DNA of 46,668 bases from the NCBI GenBank assembly GCA_023664865.1, contig JAMPEU010000021.1, positions 1 to 46,668 on the forward strand. Direction: 5' to 3'. A model generated the notes under the pieces. That model had not been told where the DNA came from and searched no databases. It saw nothing but the letters and a program-made list of their open reading frames with translations. Origin of the DNA: Butyrivibrio sp. Its GTDB lineage: Bacteria; Bacillota; Clostridia; Lachnospirales; Lachnospiraceae. Below, piece after piece: positions 1 through 7,735 of the stretch. Position numbers and translations under genes: made by a program. Positions within the stretch are counted from its first letter, which is position 1, and each line of letters begins with the position of its first letter.

Positions 1-1
1 G

Positions 2-415
2 CTGGCGGAGTTTTATCATGAGGGCGGATACTCTCTTATGACCCCGTCAAGAATATACCGCTATCAGATATTGCTTGATTATTTCATGGACAGCCCGCGT
101 TTTACCAGGAATGTCGGGCAGTCATTGTTAAACGAAGAAATTATGCGACAGGTATTGACTTTTGACTTATACTTAAGAGAAAATATTAAGAGCAGACCGG
201 ATTTTGCGAAAGACTTAAGCCCATATAAGCAGAACATAAGAAACATTCATAAGGAAGACCAGTTTACGCATATAGACATTTTTGATTATCCACTATGGGA
301 AACGGACGACAGTTTGCGCTGTCAAAGACTTGATACGCCGGTCATGGTTATGTTTGATTACAGATGCCGCAATCCACTGACATATGAAGCGGAGTATACA
401 GTTATCGAAATTTGA
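2..415 (+). CDS. C-terminal part of a radical SAM protein (DUF4080-like), cut by window edge
   Basis: The reading frame is open from base 2, so the gene begins upstream of the window. About 137 residues remain. The visible part resembles the C-terminal DUF4080 region of B12-binding radical SAM proteins, with an aromatic and charged stretch around DYFMDSPRFTRNVGQSL and a FDLYLRENIKSRP segment. The cobalamin-binding domain and the CxxxCxxC iron-sulfur motif would lie outside the window, so the reaction cannot be assigned. The methionine at base 38 is internal to the domain and is probably not the start. A palindromic repeat begins about 30 bases after the stop. The family call is from memory of the conserved sequence. 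Confidence 0.65.
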   Translation: MAEFYHEGGYSLMTPSRIYRYQILLDYFMDSPRFTRNVGQSLLNEEIMRQVLTFDLYLRENIKSRPDFAKDLSPYKQNIRNIHKEDQFTHIDIFDYPLWETDDSLRCQRLDTPVMVMFDYRCRNPLTYEAEYTVIEI

Positions 416-443
416 AGAGACAACTAATTATTTCACAGCATGA

Positions 444-581
444 GTTGTACAATAGATATAAAACATAAGCAGGGCGCTCTGCCGCCGTCGGTACTTAGCG
501 AGGTATTTTCGAGCTTAGTACCGTTACTGGCGGCAATGCAGCGAAAGCGTGCCCTACGTTGTTTTATATCTATTGTACAAC
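444..581 (+). repeat. Palindromic element, family 1, copy 1
   Basis: The element is bounded by a perfect 21-bp inverted repeat (444-464 with 561-581). Inside are the family core GGTACTTAG...CTTAGTACC (490-522), a paired TGCCGCC/GGCGGCA segment, and a GCGAAAGC mini-hairpin with a GAAA loop (541-548). Its arms differ completely from those of the other copies but are exactly complementary to each other. The strand given is the one on which the GNRA loop and tandem G.A pairs appear. It lies between the radical SAM gene and nth, both on the plus strand. Like copy 6 it has the short apical loop around GCGAGGTATTTTCGAGC, and it shares the upstream flank TTCACAGCAT with copy 6. Confidence 0.85.
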
Positions 582-612
582 GTGAACTATCAATAACAAA
601 GGAGAACCCCAT

Positions 613-1245
613 ATGACAAAACGTGTTAAAGCCATCATAGCCCTGCTTGACGAACACTACGGAACCGACTATACCTGTTATCTTACCCACGAGAATGCAT
701 GGCAGCTTTTAATCGCAACCATTTTAAGCGCGCAGTGTACAGATGCAAGGGTGAATATCGTAACCAAAGACCTGTTTAAGAAATACACCAGCATAGAAGA
801 CTTTGCCAATGCTGATTTAAAGGAGTTGGAGCAGGACATACATTCGACCGGATTTTACCATAATAAGGCGAAAAATATCATTGCCTGCTGTAAAGACTTA
901 CGGGACAGGTTCGGTTCAGAGGTTCCGCGCAGCATAGAAGACCTTACTTCACTCGCCGGCGTGGGGCGCAAGACGGCAAACGTCATAAGGGGAAACATTT
1001 ACCATGAGCCGAGCATTGTGGTAGACACCCATGTGAAGCGCATTTCCAAGAAGCTGGGAATAACGAAGGAAGACGATCCCGTAAAGGTTGAAATGGAGCT
1101 TATGAAGGCACTGCCGAAAGACCACTGGATTCTATGGAATATCCAGATTATTACACTTGGCAGGCAGATTTGCAAAGCGCCCACGCCCAAATGTGGAGAA
1201 TGTTTCCTGAAAGAGCATTGTAAGGACTATGGAGAACGGTCATGA
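613..1245 (+). CDS. nth: Endonuclease III (DNA glycosylase/AP lyase)
   Basis: This 210-residue protein has the full endonuclease III layout. It has a helix-hairpin-helix (LAGVGRKTANVI, about residues 114-125) with the catalytic lysine at 120, the catalytic aspartate at 138 in VVDTHV, and a C-terminal 4Fe-4S loop with cysteines at 187, 194, 197 and 203 (C-X6-C-X2-C-X5-C). The numbering matches the E. coli enzyme. It removes oxidised pyrimidines from DNA in base excision repair and cleaves the abasic site. The start has an AAAGGAG site just upstream. The stop overlaps the start of the next gene (ATGA), so the two are probably translationally coupled. Confidence 0.97.
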   Translation: MTKRVKAIIALLDEHYGTDYTCYLTHENAWQLLIATILSAQCTDARVNIVTKDLFKKYTSIEDFANADLKELEQDIHSTGFYHNKAKNIIACCKDLRDRFGSEVPRSIEDLTSLAGVGRKTANVIRGNIYHEPSIVVDTHVKRISKKLGITKEDDPVKVEMELMKALPKDHWILWNIQIITLGRQICKAPTPKCGECFLKEHCKDYGERS

Positions 1246-1943
1246 TAGATTCGTATGTGTGTCTGGACTTAGAGACTACCGGTTTAGAGCCGCATAAAGA
1301 TAAAATTATAGAAATCGGCGCTATCAGGGTTAGGAATGGAAAAATTGAAGATACGTTTGAAACCCTGGTTAATCCGGAGAGGGCATTGGAGGAGCGCATA
1401 ACACAATTGACCGGAATAGTCGATAAGCAGCTTGAAAATGCTCCCGTAATAAACGAAGTCCTTCCGGAACTTCTTAGCTTTATAGGGGACGACGTGCTGC
1501 TCGGACACAGCATATTGTTTGACTATTCTTTTGTAAAAAGGGCGGCGGTCAACAACAGGCTTTCTTTTGAAAAAACGGGAATTGACACATTGAAGCTGGC
1601 AAGGAAATATCTGCCGGATTTGGAAAGCAGAAGCCTTGAGTTTTTGTGCAGGCATTTTGAAATTGAGCATAGCGCACATAGGGCTGTCGCTGATGCAAAA
1701 GCGACGATTGGGCTATATGATAAGCTTGCAGGGCTTTTTTATGAAGGACACGAAGCGGATTTTAAGCCGGTACAGTTAAAATACCGTGCCAAAAGAGAAA
1801 CTGCCATTACGATACCGCAAAAAAACCAGTTATATAAATTACTGGACAAGCATAAACTAAAAGTAGACTATAACGTGGAGAAGCTTACCCGCAGCGAAGC
1901 AAGCCGCTTTATTGCTCAGATTCTTGCAGAATACGGACGATAG
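1242..1943 (+). CDS. DEDDh 3'-5' exonuclease (DnaQ/PolC epsilon type)
   Basis: This 233-residue protein starts within the nth stop codon. Its first 170 residues form a DnaQ-like exonuclease: Exo I is CLDLETTGLEP (acidic residues 9 and 11), Exo II is the GHSILFDYSFVKRA region, and Exo III is HRAVADAKAT. These supply the DEDDh metal-binding set. About 60 residues follow with no domain I recognise, rich in Lys and ending QILAEYGR. Stand-alone exonucleases of this type are often annotated as DNA polymerase III epsilon-like and may act in proofreading or repair, which fits the coupling to nth. The last 35 bases overlap the convergent gene on the other strand. Confidence 0.9.
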   Translation: MIDSYVCLDLETTGLEPHKDKIIEIGAIRVRNGKIEDTFETLVNPERALEERITQLTGIVDKQLENAPVINEVLPELLSFIGDDVLLGHSILFDYSFVKRAAVNNRLSFEKTGIDTLKLARKYLPDLESRSLEFLCRHFEIEHSAHRAVADAKATIGLYDKLAGLFYEGHEADFKPVQLKYRAKRETAITIPQKNQLYKLLDKHKLKVDYNVEKLTRSEASRFIAQILAEYGR

Positions 1944-2517
1944 TATTTTTCATAATTGAATTTACGGATTCGGCAACATGGTAGAGGGGCTTTATTTTTT
2001 CAGGCGTATTTTCTTCCTTGTATATTTGGCACAGAAGCTTGTAGGTACCGCTCACATCGGTTTTGGTGGACACGGCAAATTCAAGAATATCACGCGCTTC
2101 GGAAATACAGCCCTTTTTGTATAAATAGGACGCCCAGCGGTCTAGGGTTCTGGCCAAAATGGTATAGTTCTGGTCGTATCTGCTGAGTCTGTCAATATTT
2201 AAAGTTCCGTACTGCAGCTTTAAATCGGTATTGGTAATGCCGGTAAAATTGACGATTGGGGAGTCGGATAAAGAATTGACAGTCTCTATATATTCGGCAA
2301 CCTGCTCATCGTCCTTAAGAGCCTGCATAGGAAGGCGCTCATAGGGAATCGTAATGTAGTCAAGGTTATCAAGCGGTTTTTTTGATACTTTGCCGGCTCT
2401 GTGCTCTTTACGCCAGAATTCCCGGTTTACGTCAGCGTCAATGCGGTTGTGCTTGGCAATCTCGTAGGAGAGCCATACTATAAAGACGATAAAACTTGCA
2501 AAAAAGGGAAATTTCAT
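1909..2517 (-). CDS. Membrane-anchored protein of unknown function
   Basis: This 202-residue protein has one N-terminal hydrophobic segment (about residues 4-19) and then a soluble, probably helical region. Residues 120-200 (LARTLDRWASYLYKKGCISEARDILEFA and on) have the spacing of TPR-like helical hairpins. I do not recognise a named family. It is transcribed leftward and overlaps the 3' end of the exonuclease gene by 35 bases. It is divergent from the 35-residue membrane peptide gene at 2553, so the two share a short upstream region. The start is preceded by an AAAGGAT sequence on the minus strand. Confidence 0.75.
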   Translation of the reverse strand: MKFPFFASFIVFIVWLSYEIAKHNRIDADVNREFWRKEHRAGKVSKKPLDNLDYITIPYERLPMQALKDDEQVAEYIETVNSLSDSPIVNFTGITNTDLKLQYGTLNIDRLSRYDQNYTILARTLDRWASYLYKKGCISEARDILEFAVSTKTDVSGTYKLLCQIYKEENTPEKIKPLYHVAESVNSIMKNTIVRILQESEQ

Positions 2518-2552
2518 ATATAATATCCTTTCAGTAGGCAGGAGGTTTTACT

Positions 2553-2660
2553 ATGTTTTCATGGCATAATAAAAAATCAAAACAGGTTGTATCGGCGGTC
2601 ATTGCAATTATATTGATTCTTGCAATGGTATTGCCGCTTTTGGTAAGTACGGTTATGTAG
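2553..2660 (+). CDS. Small single-pass membrane protein, 35 residues
   Basis: This short ORF is supported by a strong GGAGG site eight bases before the ATG. It encodes a basic N-terminus (MFSWHNKKSKQ) followed by a single hydrophobic segment (about residues 12-34, VVSAVIAIILILAMVLPLL). The expected topology is a short basic cytoplasmic head and one membrane helix. Codon use and ribosome binding site look genuine, but there is no recognisable domain. It lies between the divergent membrane protein gene and the VanW gene, with about 60 bases before the latter. Its function is unknown. Confidence 0.6.
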   Translation: MFSWHNKKSKQVVSAVIAIILILAMVLPLLVSTVM

Positions 2661-2720
2661 CCAAAGATTAGTTTATCATATTTTTAATAAGTAATCAATG
2701 AATAAGAAAGGCGGAAGGTT

Positions 2721-4241
2721 ATGGGAAGAATTGGAAAATGTCTTGCTGTTATTTCGGCAGTATACGTTGCCATTTTTTCAATGAGCATGACGGCATATGC
2801 CAAAGAAGAAAAAATTGAATCCGGAATTTATGCAAATGACATTGAGCTTTCCGGAATGACCGTGAGTGAGGCGCAAGACGCTATACAGAGCTATGTGGAT
2901 TCGCTTGCAGATGTACAGATTACGCTTCATGCGTTTGATGATAAAAATATTACCACTACGCCGGCGGAAATCGGGATTGAATGGGGGAATCCGGAGATTG
3001 TATATGACGCCGTAGCCATAGGTAAAGACGGAAATATAGTCCAGTGCTATAAGGCGCTTAAAGATTTGGAATATCAAAATAAGGTCTATCGGATAGAATT
3101 TGATTTTGATACGGCGTTGATTAAGGCAATAGTAGAAGAGCAGGGAGCTCTATATAATCAGGAAGCGATTGACGCAACTTTGACGAAAGTGGACGAGGAG
3201 TTTCAGATTACCGAAGGACAGACGGGAATTGCAATCGATACGAATGCTTCTGTGGCAGAAATATATAATTATCTTGTCAGCAAATGGGACGGGACCGACT
3301 GCGATATTGATTTAGCAGTTGAAATAATTGAGCCGCGCGGTACGGCGGAAGAGCTGGCGCAGGTAAAAGATGTGCTGGGGACATTTACAACTTCGTTTAG
3401 CAGCTCCAATGATAACAGGGGTGCGAATGTGGCGAATGCTTGCAGGCTCATTGACGGGCACACTATATATCCGGGCGACGAGTTTTCGGCGTGTGAAGCG
3501 ATATCACCGATTACCACCGACAATGGATACTATATGGCGGCTTCATATCTGAGCGGTCAGGTAGTAGACAGTGTAGGCGGCGGGGTATGCCAAGTGTCAA
3601 CTACTCTATATAACGCGGTTTTAAGGTCAGAGCTCGATGTGACACAGAGAAATAATCACTCTATGACGGTCACATATGTAGATCCATCTGCTGATGCAGC
3701 AATTGCGGAATCGTCGGGTAAGGATTTTAGATTTGTAAACAATACAGGTATGCCTATATATATCGAGGGATATACTACGCCGGACAAGAAGGTTACTTTT
3801 ACAATATATGGAGTAGAGACTAGAGATAGCAACAGGCAGGTTACTTTTGAAAGTAAAGTCTTGGAGCGGACAGAGCCGGATCATGAGATTATAAATACGG
3901 ATGCGTCGAGACCGCTTGGCTATTGTTCGGTTCAATCAGCCCACAACGGCTGCAGGGCTCAGCTATGGAAAGTAGTTACGGTTGACGGCGTGGAGGTTAG
4001 CAGAGAGCAGGTAAACAGCAGTAATTATATAACTTCGCCAAGATGTGCAACTGTGGGAATCGCTACGTCAGATCCGATGGCGTATAATGAAATTATGGCG
4101 GCGGTTGCGACTGGCAGTATCGATCAAGTAAAGGCTACGGTAAACGCATATAAGGCTGCACAAGCTAATGCGCAGGCACAGGCAGCGGCAGCTCAGGCGG
4201 CTGCAGAGGCAGCAGCAGCGGCAGCTATGATGTCGCCATAG
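2721..4241 (+). CDS. VanW family secreted protein with PG-binding-like N-terminus
   Basis: This 506-residue protein begins with a signal peptide (about residues 1-27, ending TAYAKEE). The N-terminal half (about 35-215) resembles the YoaR-like region often found before VanW domains. The VanW domain spans about residues 218-350 and contains TSFSSSNDNRGANVANAC, the glycine-rich GGGVCQVSTTLYNA and the RNNHSMTV motifs. A beta-rich region follows, ending in an Ala/Gln tail (about residues 475-503). VanW proteins occur with glycopeptide resistance and cell-envelope genes, but their activity is not established. A GGCGGAAGG site precedes the start. The next gene follows after 20 bases. Confidence 0.88.
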   Translation: MGRIGKCLAVISAVYVAIFSMSMTAYAKEEKIESGIYANDIELSGMTVSEAQDAIQSYVDSLADVQITLHAFDDKNITTTPAEIGIEWGNPEIVYDAVAIGKDGNIVQCYKALKDLEYQNKVYRIEFDFDTALIKAIVEEQGALYNQEAIDATLTKVDEEFQITEGQTGIAIDTNASVAEIYNYLVSKWDGTDCDIDLAVEIIEPRGTAEELAQVKDVLGTFTTSFSSSNDNRGANVANACRLIDGHTIYPGDEFSACEAISPITTDNGYYMAASYLSGQVVDSVGGGVCQVSTTLYNAVLRSELDVTQRNNHSMTVTYVDPSADAAIAESSGKDFRFVNNTGMPIYIEGYTTPDKKVTFTIYGVETRDSNRQVTFESKVLERTEPDHEIINTDASRPLGYCSVQSAHNGCRAQLWKVVTVDGVEVSREQVNSSNYITSPRCATVGIATSDPMAYNEIMAAVATGSIDQVKATVNAYKAAQANAQAQAAAAQAAAEAAAAAAMMSP

Positions 4242-4261
4242 AAAAGAGTTGACAGGTATTT

Positions 4262-5242
4262 ATGAGAAATGGAAAAATAACGGAGAGTACGCTTAAACGC
4301 TCCGTTTTAAAGCAAATAGGAAAAAGACGTAAAGAAGTTTTATGCGGCGCAGGCGTGGGGACAGACTGTGCCGTTATGTCGTTTGGAGAAGACGAAGAGA
4401 CTGTTATTTCCACTAATCCAATAAGTGCAGATATAGATATTATCGGTATACATGGCGTACATAGGGCGTTAAATAATGTAGCGGCAGCGGGAGCGGAACC
4501 GGTTGGAGTGACGCTTTCATGCCTGTTTCCTGAGAATATCGAAGAAAGTGAACTGCGTGAAATGATGCGGCAGGCGGAAGAAACATGTATAAGTCATGGC
4601 GTTCAGATAATAGGCGGACATACCGAAGTAGTGAATGTCATAAGTAAACCTGTGTTGACTGTGACTGGAATAGGCAAGAGAAAGAAGACGGATAAACCGC
4701 GGAAGATTGAACCGGGGCAGGACATAGTAGTAAGCAAGTGGATAGGGCTGGAAGGCACGCAAATGATTGCCTCAAAATATAGACTTAAGCTGCTTACCAA
4801 ATATCCTGAAAGAATGATAGAAGAGGCGGAGGAGTTTGCGAGGTTTTTCTCTGTTTTACCGGAGGCTGCCGCCGCCCTTAAGTCTGGTGTCTGCGGGCTG
4901 CATGATATTTCACAGGGCGGTATTTTTGGCGCTTTGTGGGAAATGGCGCAGGGAGCAGGCGTCGGACTGGAAATTGATTTAAAGAAACTGCCAATCAGGC
5001 AGGAAACTGTTGAGATTTGCGAGTTTTTTGACTTGAATCCATATGAGCTGTTATCAGGCGGAAGCCTTCTTATGACAACGGACGACGGAGTAGGCTTAAG
5101 TGAAGACCTTAAGGAAATGGGGATACCGGCGGTTATTGTTGGGAAGACTACGGCGGGAAACGACAGGGTTTTGTATAATGAAGGCGAGAAACGTTTCTTA
5201 GAACCGCCCAAAGCAGATCAGATATATAAGTTAAATTTATGA
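4262..5242 (+). CDS. AIR synthase-related protein (PurM/HypE/ThiL-like fold)
   Basis: This 326-residue protein has the two-domain organisation of the PurM superfamily of ATP-dependent enzymes. The metal and phosphate-binding N-terminal motif is GAGVGTDCAVM. The ALNNVAAAGAEPVGVTLS segment and the later IIGGHTEVV segment match the conserved HypE/ThiL/SelD layout. A C-terminal GLHDISQGGIFGALWEMA segment corresponds to the second-domain glycine motif. No hydrogenase, thiamine or selenium genes are adjacent, so the substrate cannot be stated. It follows the VanW gene by 20 bases and is probably cotranscribed with it. A small palindromic repeat follows the stop. Confidence 0.85.
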   Translation: MRNGKITESTLKRSVLKQIGKRRKEVLCGAGVGTDCAVMSFGEDEETVISTNPISADIDIIGIHGVHRALNNVAAAGAEPVGVTLSCLFPENIEESELREMMRQAEETCISHGVQIIGGHTEVVNVISKPVLTVTGIGKRKKTDKPRKIEPGQDIVVSKWIGLEGTQMIASKYRLKLLTKYPERMIEEAEEFARFFSVLPEAAAALKSGVCGLHDISQGGIFGALWEMAQGAGVGLEIDLKKLPIRQETVEICEFFDLNPYELLSGGSLLMTTDDGVGLSEDLKEMGIPAVIVGKTTAGNDRVLYNEGEKRFLEPPKADQIYKLNL

Positions 5243-5249
5243 TGTTACT

Positions 5250-5332
5250 AGTTTAGCCAAAATGAACAAAAACGGAGCTCCAATGCCTGAAAAGCGGTAA
5301 GTCGCTCCTTATTTTGTTCATTTAGCCTAAAC
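5250..5332 (-). repeat. Palindromic element, family 2, copy 1
   Basis: This hairpin has imperfect arms, AGTTTAG then AAATGAACAAAA on one side and their complements on the other. On the minus strand (5290-5318) it carries a 29-base core that differs by one base from the copy at 29430-29458; the most informative part is GGRGCGACTTACCGCTTTT. This copy has about 16 extra bases after the core compared with copy 2. The arms differ between the two copies while remaining paired within each. It lies between the AIR-synthase-like gene and the Lrp gene. Confidence 0.7.
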
Positions 5333-5378
5333 TTTGGCAATTATCTTATTATTTTATAAAAGGAAGGGGATACATAGT

Positions 5379-5861
5379 ATGAGAGAGAAATTATTAGCGA
5401 TAATTGAAAAGAACAGCCGCATAGATATGAAGGAACTGGCGGTTTTGATGGGAGTGGAAGAGATTGACATTGTAAACGAACTTGCAGCAATGGAGAAAGA
5501 AGGAATTATCTGTGGCTACCATACGCTCATTGATTGGGAGAAAACTTCGATTGAAAAGGTGTCGGCGTTAATTGAGGTAAGAGTTACGCCGCAGCGCGGT
5601 CAGGGATTTGACAATATAGCGGAGCGCATTTATAAATATCCGGAGGTCAACTCCGTTTATCTGATTTCCGGCGGTTATGACCTGCTTGTTTCATTAGAGG
5701 GCAAATCATTAAAGGAGATATCCGCATTTGTATCGGATAAACTTTCCACCTTGGATACTGTGCTTAGTACCGCGACTCATTTTATCCTGAAAAAATATAA
5801 GGACCACGGTACAATATTGGCGAAAAAGAGTGAAGACACAAGAGAGAAGGTGACGCCATGA
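5379..5861 (+). CDS. Lrp/AsnC family transcriptional regulator
   Basis: This 160-residue protein has an N-terminal helix-turn-helix (about residues 1-55: LLAIIEKNSRIDMKELAVLMG) and a C-terminal AsnC/RAM effector-binding domain (about 65-145: SALIEVRVTPQRGQGFDNIA, then SVYLISGGYDLLVSLEG). The chosen start is the ATG after AGGAAGGGG; an in-frame codon 45 bases upstream has no ribosome binding site. Its stop overlaps the start of the aminotransferase (ATGA), so it is the first gene of a coupled pair and probably controls amino acid metabolism through it. Such pairs are common in Clostridia. Confidence 0.93.
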   Translation: MREKLLAIIEKNSRIDMKELAVLMGVEEIDIVNELAAMEKEGIICGYHTLIDWEKTSIEKVSALIEVRVTPQRGQGFDNIAERIYKYPEVNSVYLISGGYDLLVSLEGKSLKEISAFVSDKLSTLDTVLSTATHFILKKYKDHGTILAKKSEDTREKVTP

Positions 5862-7030
5862 GAAACCCGTTAGCTGATAAAGTAACCCGTCTTAAACCTT
5901 CCGGCATTAGAAAATTTTTCGATATCGTAAGCGAGATGGACGATGTAATTTCGCTTAGTATCGGAGAGCCGGATTTTGATACGCCATGGCATATCAGGGA
6001 CGAGGGTATATATTCCCTTGAAAAGGGGCGTACTTTCTATACTTCCAATGCGGGACTTAAAGAGCTTAAGGAAGAGATTTGCCATTATATGAAAAGAAAG
6101 CACGGCGCAGAGTATAATGCAAATAGTGAAGTGCTTGTGACGGTAGGCGGTTCTGAGGGAATCGATGTAGCGCTGCGTGCGATGCTTAATCCCGGCGATG
6201 AAGTGCTGATACCGCAGCCGTGCTATGTGTCATATGAGCCATGCGCTATACTGGCGGGCGGTGTTCCGGTTACCATAGAGTTAAAGGCGGAGAATGAATT
6301 TCGCTTAACGCCCCAAGAATTAGAGGAGGCAATTACAGATAAGACCAAAGTTCTGATTCTGGCTTTTCCTAACAATCCTACGGGTGCAATTATGGAAAAG
6401 AAGGATTTGGAAGCTATTGCAGAGGTAATTATTAAGCATGATATATTTGTGATTTCTGATGAAATTTATTCGGAGCTTACATATAAGGGAAAACATGTTT
6501 CCATTGTGGAAATTCCCGGTATGCAGGAAAGAACGATTTTAATCAACGGTTTTTCCAAAGCATATGCAATGACGGGCTGGCGGCTCGGATATTCATGCGG
6601 TCCGGAAGAAATTATTTCGCAGATGATTAAGATACACCAGTTTGCAATTATGTGCGCTCCTACAACCAGCCAGTATGCAGCCGTAGAAGCTTTGAAAAAC
6701 GGCGACGATGACATAGAAGAGATGCGCGAGGCGTATAATCAGAGAAGACGGTATCTGATGCATTCGTTTAAGGAAATGGGGCTGGAATGTTTTGAACCCT
6801 TCGGTGCATTTTATGTTTTCCCATGTATTAAAGAGTTCGGCATGACAAGCGACGAGTTTGCGGTAAAATTTTTACAGGAAGAAAAAGTGGCTGTGGTCCC
6901 GGGTACGGCATTCGGTGACTGCGGCGAAGGTTTCCTTCGTATTTCTTACGCGGCGTCGATGGAGAATATCAAGATCGCGATGCAGCGTCTGGCGGACTTC
7001 ATTGGAAGACTGCGGGCGGCGAAAGCTTAG
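5858..7030 (+). CDS. PLP-dependent class I/II aminotransferase
   Basis: This 390-residue protein is a fold-type I aminotransferase. It shows VGGSEGIDVALRAMLNPGDE (PLP phosphate region), AFPNNPTGAI (conserved Asn-Pro), SDEIYSELTY (Asp-Glu-Ile-Tyr) and GFSKAYAMTGWRLGY, which holds the Schiff-base lysine, plus a C-terminal FLRISYAAS with the carboxylate-binding arginine. Its length is usual for the aspartate/aromatic aminotransferase family. The substrate cannot be fixed from sequence. It overlaps the Lrp regulator by four bases and is followed after 21 bases by trmL, so the three are probably one operon. Confidence 0.94.
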   Translation: MRNPLADKVTRLKPSGIRKFFDIVSEMDDVISLSIGEPDFDTPWHIRDEGIYSLEKGRTFYTSNAGLKELKEEICHYMKRKHGAEYNANSEVLVTVGGSEGIDVALRAMLNPGDEVLIPQPCYVSYEPCAILAGGVPVTIELKAENEFRLTPQELEEAITDKTKVLILAFPNNPTGAIMEKKDLEAIAEVIIKHDIFVISDEIYSELTYKGKHVSIVEIPGMQERTILINGFSKAYAMTGWRLGYSCGPEEIISQMIKIHQFAIMCAPTTSQYAAVEALKNGDDDIEEMREAYNQRRRYLMHSFKEMGLECFEPFGAFYVFPCIKEFGMTSDEFAVKFLQEEKVAVVPGTAFGDCGEGFLRISYAASMENIKIAMQRLADFIGRLRAAKA

Positions 7031-7051
7031 TGACAAGAAAGGGCGGGCAAT

Positions 7052-7555
7052 ATGCACGTTATATTACATCAGCCGGAGATACCGGCGAACACCGGAAATA
7101 TAGGAAGAACGTGCGTAGCGACGGGAACGAGCCTGCACCTGATTGAACCGCTGGGCTTTAGGCTTGATGAAAAATCCGTCAAGCGTTCAGGCATGGACTA
7201 CTGGGAGCGCCTTGATTTGACACGCTACATTAATTATCAGGAATTTCTGGACAGCCACCCAGATGCGACAATATGGATGGCGACAACCAAAGCAAAAAGA
7301 TTATATACGGAAGCCGCTTTTAAACCGGACGATTTTATTATGTTCGGAAAAGAAAGCGGCGGCATTCCGGAAGAAATCCTGGTAAAAAACGAAGAACACT
7401 GCATCAGGATTCCCATGCTCGACGAAATCCGTTCACTGAACCTTTCCAATGCGGTTGCAATAGTGTTGTACGAGGCGCTTAGACAGAATAACTTTAGTAA
7501 CATGCAGACCGCAGGTGAACTCCACCATCTACACTGGAGGACTCAAGACACATAA
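7052..7555 (+). CDS. trmL: tRNA (cytidine/uridine-34-2'-O)-methyltransferase
   Basis: This 167-residue protein is a compact SPOUT methyltransferase. Conserved motifs are MHVILHQPEIPANTGNIGRT (N-terminal Asn and Arg), GMDYWERLD, the SAM-binding knot segments MFGKESGGIPEEI and IRIPMLDEIRSLNLSNAV, and a final ALRQNNF. This matches the TrmL (YibK/CspR) family, which methylates the ribose of the wobble base in tRNA-Leu isoacceptors. The start has a GGGCGGGC-like site. The stop codon touches the outer arm of a family 1 palindrome that separates it from the convergent histidine kinase gene. Confidence 0.95.
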   Translation: MHVILHQPEIPANTGNIGRTCVATGTSLHLIEPLGFRLDEKSVKRSGMDYWERLDLTRYINYQEFLDSHPDATIWMATTKAKRLYTEAAFKPDDFIMFGKESGGIPEEILVKNEEHCIRIPMLDEIRSLNLSNAVAIVLYEALRQNNFSNMQTAGELHHLHWRTQDT

Positions 7556-7569
7556 CAGTACACTTCACG

Positions 7570-7718
7570 AGGCATGGACTCATATGTTTACATTTGAGAC
7601 CCTTGGAAAACGCCGGCACTTAGTGAAAAAGACGCAAAGCAGCTTTTGAACTTAGTACCGCTGCGATTTTCCACGGAGCGAGAGCGTGTCTCAAGTGTAA
7701 ACATATGAGTCCATGCCT
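7570..7718 (+). repeat. Palindromic element, family 1, copy 2
   Basis: The arms of 30 bp (7570-7599 with 7689-7718) match except for one position, which is a G.T pair on this strand. A further CAGTAC/GTACTG pairing at 7556-7561 and 7727-7732 extends the dyad to within a few bases of both neighbouring stop codons. The core GGCACTTAG...CTTAGTACC and the side hairpin with GCGAGAGC (7678-7685) are present. The apical stem is AAAAAGACGC...GCAGCTTTT. It fills the space between two convergent genes, trmL and the histidine kinase. Confidence 0.9.
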
Positions 7719-7735
7719 CCACAACCGTACTGCTG

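Noticed and set aside
444-581. CRISPR or simple direct repeats
   Set aside because: The repeats are dispersed by kilobases, palindromic and without spacers or cas genes.
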